Below, piece by piece: positions 41,037-44,743 of a DNA stretch of 44,743 nucleotides. The position numbers and the translations under genes were made by a program. The notes beneath the pieces were generated by a model. The model was not told the DNA's origin and searched no databases. It worked only from the letters and a program-made list of their open reading frames with translations. The DNA comes from Parasporobacterium sp. (GTDB taxonomy: Bacteria > Bacillota > Clostridia > Lachnospirales > Lachnospiraceae). Location of the stretch: the NCBI GenBank assembly GCA_017459985.1, contig JAFUBX010000012.1, forward strand, positions 1 through 44,743, given 5' to 3'. Position 1 is the first letter of the stretch; every line of letters starts with the position of its first letter.

Positions 41037-42002
41037 TTACTGCTTTTCTTTATTCGACCGATCCCGATGCCCGAATTCCACATCCAGGAAGGTCTCCAGC
41101 TGATCAATCATCTGATCGGATCCGGCATAATTGTAGCCCATGGCAAAGGGGCCGTTGATGCCGCCATACATATGGAGCTCGCATTCGGTAACCGGGTTCA
41201 GGGCGAGATATGCTGTGACACAGAATCCAGATGCAAAATGTCCGGATGCTCCGGCGAAAAAGAATGCCGGCCAGGACTGGGGGTAGTTGGGATCCTCCTC
41301 TGACAGAATCAAAACCGGATCTGCGATGTCTACAGCAGCACCTGCAGTATCGTGGGTGGATCCTGCAGCATAAACACAGACAACTACGCCAACACTGGCA
41401 TCCATTTTATCGATATCATCACAGATATAGTCCGGATAGATACTGTCCGGGGTAATGTCACCGGCCAGCATAATGCTTTCCGCATAAACATGCATGGCTC
41501 CGGCAGAAAAGCCCATAGCTGCGATATGATCTATGGCTCCGATGCCCTTCTCTTCTGCATAGTACTTGAGATAGCGCACTGCCCGCTGCACATCCAATGT
41601 GGCATCCACGCTTTCATAGGGCTGTACACGGTAATCCAGAAGATATGCATTATAGCCAATGGAATTGAGCCATTCACAGCAAGGGATTCCTTCTCCGGGG
41701 TTGCTGCGCATCCGGTCGCCGCCTCCGGAGAGAACGATCACATTTCCTTTTGCTGCAGACTGATCCTCCAGCAGATATGCGGTCAAATGCGGCACAAATT
41801 CCGCATCGTCCGTTGCTCCCTGAAAATCATATTCAGAAGCTGCTTCTTCCACTGCCATGGCCTCGCCCCAGATGTTCCAGATTTCCTGTGCGTTTTCCTG
41901 TGCATCTACCACATCCTCCTGCGCAAATGCCATCACCGGCAGCATCGCCAGAAGCATCACCGCGCACATGACAATCGCCATCCACTTCATCACCTTTTTC
42001 AT
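41037..42002 (-). CDS. Secreted alpha/beta-hydrolase esterase (short form)
   Basis: A 321-residue exported hydrolase, signal peptide KKVMKWMAIVMCAVMLLAML to AFAQ. It lacks most of the N-terminal helical region of its paralogues. The catalytic domain has VLSGGGDRMRSNPGEG, nucleophile Ser166 in GFSAGAM, and a distinctive C-terminal part with ASGHFASGF and MYGGINGPFAMGY; the catalytic His may be in one of these. ATG 42002 follows AGGAGG; the longer frame to 42068 is rejected. It is the first gene of a two-gene unit with paralogue B, behind the shared element at 42125. Confidence 0.83.
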   Translation of the reverse strand: MKKVMKWMAIVMCAVMLLAMLPVMAFAQEDVVDAQENAQEIWNIWGEAMAVEEAASEYDFQGATDDAEFVPHLTAYLLEDQSAAKGNVIVLSGGGDRMRSNPGEGIPCCEWLNSIGYNAYLLDYRVQPYESVDATLDVQRAVRYLKYYAEEKGIGAIDHIAAMGFSAGAMHVYAESIMLAGDITPDSIYPDYICDDIDKMDASVGVVVCVYAAGSTHDTAGAAVDIADPVLILSEEDPNYPQSWPAFFFAGASGHFASGFCVTAYLALNPVTECELHMYGGINGPFAMGYNYAGSDQMIDQLETFLDVEFGHRDRSNKEKQ

Positions 42003-42124
42003 TTTATTCCTCCTAACACAAATTTCTATCACTTCAAGATCGTCCTGCAGCCATTCAGGAAACAGCAAAACAGAAACGATCCAGCATCATGCTGAAACAC
42101 CGGCATGACACTGAACCGTTCCTG

Positions 42125-42160
42125 ATTATACCTTATATAGCGCAACAATTCCGTGACAAA
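42125..42160 (-). promoter_or_regulatory. Shared esterase-cluster promoter element, site B
   Basis: Minus strand: TTTGTCAC, 4 bp, TTGTTGCG, 10 bp, TATAAT. It drives the 42002 gene with a leader of roughly 115 bases and begins right after the stop of the upstream esterase gene. Spacing is identical to sites A and C. Confidence 0.7.
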
Positions 42161-42169
42161 TCAGATCCA

Positions 42170-43318
42170 TTAGTACCGGTCTGTCTGATAGCCCAGATGT
42201 GCCTGCATGAATTCATCGGCATGCATGGGCCATTCTTCTGTGCCCGGAGCCTGGCCGGTGGCTGGGGAAAGGCCTACGCCAAATCCATGTTCCGCGCCTT
42301 CGATCATGTTCAGTTCTGCCGGAATGTCCAAAGCAGTCACAGCATCGTAAAGATCATAGGATCCCTGGGGATCTACCGTCGTATCTTCCGTACCCTGGCA
42401 GATATAGAAGCAGGGCAGGTTTTCATTACCGCTCTCCGGATCCAGGCTGCCGCCGTAGATGGTCATGGCCACATCCAGATCTGCATTAATAGCGTCGATT
42501 TCATCTGGTACATAATCGGAATCGTAATCTGCAGGTGTCACATTGCCATAGAATTTGTTGATACTGCCCATCAGGGTGAAACTGCCGCCGGACCAGCCTA
42601 CACCGGCAAACATGTCCTGTCCGCCATAGCCTTCCTCTTTGGCATGATATTTCACCAGACGGATCAGCCGCTGATAATCCATGAAGATGTCTTCGTTGGA
42701 ATAGGGCTCTACTCTTCTCTGAAGCAGGAAGAAATTATATCCCAGATCATTAAACACCTGAGCTGCCGGGTAACCTTCCGCATTATTAGCCCAGACCTTC
42801 ATGGCACCGCCGGAGCAGGCAATGATGTTACCCTTGCAAGCGGACTGATCTTCCACCAGATATTTGATGGCAATCGGCTCATAGCCGTAACCGAACATCT
42901 GGCTGGCATCCAGTTCTTCTTCCGTATATTCCTCGCCGTCCACGCAGGGCATCATATCCTCATTCCAGATAAACCAAATCCGATCTTCTACGGATTCCAC
43001 TTCCACCAGGGCTTCCCGGGCTTCTACTGCCGCCTGTACCGCTTCCATAGTTTCTTCTTTTTTCATGGTAGAAACAGCTTTGTTGTAAGCTTTCAAAGAA
43101 TCCGCATCAAACAGCATCTGCATTGCGGTGATATGTTTGTTATTCCGTTTTTCAATCTTGATCGCAGTCTCCACATCCGCATCCGCCGGAATCTCCTGGA
43201 TCAGCCGGGCATAGTCTTTTTCTTCGGTTTCCGGTTCTGCTGCCACCGCGGTCAATGACCCCGCCAGCATTCCCAGACACATGATAACCGTAAGCATTCC
43301 ACATAAAAATCGTTTCAT
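42170..43318 (-). CDS. Secreted alpha/beta-hydrolase esterase (paralogue C)
   Basis: A 382-residue exported hydrolase, signal peptide KRFLCGMLTVIMCLGMLAGS to AVAAE. N-terminal helical region with IQEIPADADVETAIKIEKRN; catalytic domain with CSGGAM, nucleophile Ser243 in GWSGGSFT, and EHGFGVG for the base. It differs from paralogue B mainly in the tail and in having SGGA rather than SGGG at the oxyanion loop. Its upstream gap does not contain the shared promoter element; instead there is a TATAAT-type box and a hairpin at 43354, so it may be controlled separately. Confidence 0.87.
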   Translation of the reverse strand: MKRFLCGMLTVIMCLGMLAGSLTAVAAEPETEEKDYARLIQEIPADADVETAIKIEKRNNKHITAMQMLFDADSLKAYNKAVSTMKKEETMEAVQAAVEAREALVEVESVEDRIWFIWNEDMMPCVDGEEYTEEELDASQMFGYGYEPIAIKYLVEDQSACKGNIIACSGGAMKVWANNAEGYPAAQVFNDLGYNFFLLQRRVEPYSNEDIFMDYQRLIRLVKYHAKEEGYGGQDMFAGVGWSGGSFTLMGSINKFYGNVTPADYDSDYVPDEIDAINADLDVAMTIYGGSLDPESGNENLPCFYICQGTEDTTVDPQGSYDLYDAVTALDIPAELNMIEGAEHGFGVGLSPATGQAPGTEEWPMHADEFMQAHLGYQTDRY

Positions 43319-43353
43319 TGTCTCTTCTCCTGTAATAATGATTTGTAAGTTAT

Positions 43354-43383
43354 TGAGTCAGCAGGTATATGCCTGCTGACTCA
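43354..43383. promoter_or_regulatory. 12-bp-stem hairpin in the leader of paralogue C
   Basis: TGAGTCAGCAGG and CCTGCTGACTCA pair perfectly around TATATG, 36 bp before the start codon at 43318. No T-run follows on the minus strand, so it is more likely an operator or leader structure than a terminator. Confidence 0.6.
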
Positions 43384-43487
43384 GTGATATTAAACTACTA
43401 CATATTATAATAAAGGAAAAGTTAATATAGGGAAATGACCGGATTTGACAGGAAGCCGGACTATATATGATGTTCTTGAAAGGATTA

Positions 43488-43950
43488 TTATTCCCGCACA
43501 ATCGGTTCCCAAGGGTCTTCGATGGAGATGGCATCTTCATACATCATCTGTGCATCATCATCTGCAAAACCAATGGCATTATAGGTTACAGTTACCACGC
43601 CGTCTTCCACGGTGCCTTCAATCACGTTCTGGCTGTGCATCACGGTATACTCGGCATGGAATTCGGTTTCCTCCTCATTCATGGCGAAATACACATCACT
43701 GTTGGTGAAGGTATAAAAGCCATAGAAAGTTTTCGCCTTGGTAAATTTTTCAGGGATCTCAGGATCATTTACCTCTTCATTTTCCGGTGCAATCTGACCA
43801 CGATTCGCAGAGATATTTGGAAATATCTTGTACTACACCGTAAATTGTTTCAAGATCATCTGCGGCTGTTTCCTGCGCAAAAGTCCTGCTGCCAGTAAAC
43901 ATCGACAGTCCCAGTAGCATAGCTATCAGTATCACTATCATACGCCTCAT
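43488..43950 (-). pseudogene. Remnant of a secreted esterase (internal deletion and frameshift)
   Basis: The start (ATG 43950, GGAGGG site) encodes a signal peptide, RRMIVILIAMLLGLSMFTGS, then TIYGVVQDISKYL, which resembles the beginning of paralogue A (VVQDIYDYL). The frame then stops near 43777. The other frame carries on as QIAPENEEVNDPEIPEKFT and a complete C-terminal domain (FYGFYTF, IEGTVEDGVVTVTYN, GFADDDAQMMYEDA) to the stop at 43488, homologous to the tail of the 33586 esterase. The whole catalytic domain is missing between the two parts. It still has a full promoter element upstream (44024). Confidence 0.75.
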
Positions 43951-44023
43951 GATTATCCCTCCATTCTCATTCTGCTTTCCCGCGAAGTAATGCGGGCAAT
44001 ATCCCACTTTCTGTTCATCGGCT

Positions 44024-44058
44024 ACTATAGCAAATAAACCGCAACAACTCTGTAACAA
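44024..44058 (-). promoter_or_regulatory. Shared esterase-cluster promoter element, site C
   Basis: Minus strand: TTGTTAC, 4 bp, TTGTTGCG, 10 bp, TATAGT. It precedes the esterase remnant by about 75 bp. One base in the first block and one in the -10 differ from sites A and B; spacing is the same. Confidence 0.65.
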
Positions 44059-44161
44059 TCTGAAAAGTCACAAAATAGCATTACCGTTTTGCTTAAAATA
44101 ATATATACTGACAATAGCAGGATACCAATTATCGGAATAACAGAATTGGAGGAAATGACGT

Positions 44162-44743
44162 ATGAACATGAAAAGACGCAAACTATGGGGACTGGGGCTG
44201 TCCCTGCTTATGGCAGTTATGATGGCCGCCATGCCTCTGACTTCCTTCGCGGAGATCAAATCCGGTGAAGAGGAGGTCGAGATTCTCCCGCCCAGCGGCA
44301 ATCTGGATTTTAGCGATGCGATCCAGAAGGAGCTGACCGTTCTGGTGGACGGGGAGCAGATGAAGGTGACGGAATATGAGGATTTTTACATTCCGGAGCC
44401 TACCCTGGAGGATCAGCGGATCAGTATTTATGTGCCGGAGGGAGCCACCGCGGATTCCCCCATCATCCTGTGTGTGAATAATGCAGGCTGGATGATGAAC
44501 AGTTATAAAAGCCGCACCAAAGTGGCCAAGGATGATCCCGATAACCTGGCAGAATATTCCAGCAGCGATGACAGTGATAAAGTCGGCATGATTCTGTCCA
44601 AAAACTATGTGCTGGTAAGCTATGGCTGCCGCGCCAGAAACGATGATCCGGTGAATGGCATTTATAACGGTCATTCTCCGGCCACGGTGGCGGACACCAA
44701 GGCCGTGATCCGCTATCTGCGCTATAATCAGGAAGCGCTGCCG
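44162..44743 (+). CDS. Secreted alpha/beta hydrolase, tannase-like (partial, runs off the window)
   Basis: The first 194 codons are open to the end of the window. Signal peptide KRRKLWGLGLSLLMAVMMAA to TSFAE. The mature part has LVDGEQMKVTEYEDFYIPEP, RISIYVPEGATADSPIILCVNNAGWM, KNYVLVSYGCRARND and HSPATVADTKAVIRYLRYN. The last pattern, a G(x)RAR turn followed by an acidic ATVADxKAVIRYLRYN helix, resembles subtype-B tannases and related aryl-ester hydrolases. The nucleophile region lies beyond the window. ATG 44162 follows GGAGG. It is divergent from the esterase remnant and extends the esterase cluster to the right. Confidence 0.8.
   Translation, partial: MNMKRRKLWGLGLSLLMAVMMAAMPLTSFAEIKSGEEEVEILPPSGNLDFSDAIQKELTVLVDGEQMKVTEYEDFYIPEPTLEDQRISIYVPEGATADSPIILCVNNAGWMMNSYKSRTKVAKDDPDNLAEYSSSDDSDKVGMILSKNYVLVSYGCRARNDDPVNGIYNGHSPATVADTKAVIRYLRYNQEALP

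Noticed and set aside
43384-43487. Fourth copy of the esterase promoter element upstream of 43318
   Set aside because: A TGTCAA and a TATAAT exist, but there is no TTGTTGCG block and the spacing does not fit.

Overview
The window looks like chromosomal DNA from an anaerobic, gut-type Firmicute, most likely Lachnospiraceae or a close clostridial relative. The signs are Gram-positive signal peptides and a lipobox, strong AGGAGG-type ribosome sites, an FMN riboswitch in front of an ECF-type riboflavin transporter, a SigI/RsgI pair, a PadR/DUF1700 pair and mid-range GC. No tRNA, rRNA, CRISPR array or replication origin was seen. The species cannot be told from the sequence alone.

Layout. 1-2 kb: an IS110-family element that has cut off the end of a DUF1848 gene. 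2.2-12.1 kb: ordinary small genes (YfcE-like phosphoesterase, PadR plus a DUF1700/DUF4097 protein, a lipoprotein L,D-transpeptidase, an XRE regulator, riboswitch-controlled RibU, an HD hydrolase) and then three secreted proteins, the first behind a set of 11-bp-spaced TTCAT repeats. 12.6-18.5 kb: CYTH protein, 6-phosphofructokinase, a tandem flavodoxin-like protein, a YhhN-type membrane protein, and sigI-rsgI. 18.8-21.3 kb: a TIM-barrel epimerase/isomerase and a Gfo/Idh/MocA oxidoreductase fused to a GNAT domain. 21.3-24 kb: mostly non-coding, packed with repeats, around one Glu/Gly/Pro-rich secreted repeat protein.

24-33.2 kb: a sugar-type uptake and oxidation operon. A LacI-family regulator carries an extra domain resembling the operon's own binding protein. 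It is followed by a TIM-barrel isomerase/epimerase, binding protein, double ABC ATPase, permease and two Gfo/Idh/MocA dehydrogenases. TTTACGTAAA-type palindromes lie at both the regulator and operon promoters, which suggests autoregulation and substrate-dependent derepression. Epimerase plus NAD-dependent oxidoreductase sets of this kind are known from inositol and 3-keto-glycoside/C-glycoside breakdown; the substrate here is inferred, not shown.

33.6-44.7 kb: a cluster of secreted alpha/beta hydrolases (type-B carboxylesterase, feruloyl-esterase-like CE1 protein, four related esterases, one esterase remnant, and the start of a tannase-like hydrolase) around one AraC-family regulator. Three promoters in this cluster share a strictly spaced element (TGTYAC, 4 bp, TTGTTGCG, 10 bp, TATART) that has no normal -35 box and looks like an activator site. 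The likely theme is extracellular removal of acyl or phenolic groups from plant material, with uptake and oxidation of the released sugar or polyol by the neighbouring operon.

A second theme is intergenic structure. At least four separate gaps hold arrays of short palindromes or direct repeats with a fixed period near 41-42 or 52 bp (about 4 or 5 helical turns). There is also a family of about 48-bp palindromic-ended dispersed repeats and a 197-bp inverted repeat. I do not recognise these arrays as a described element; together with the esterase promoter element they are the most novel-looking parts of the window.
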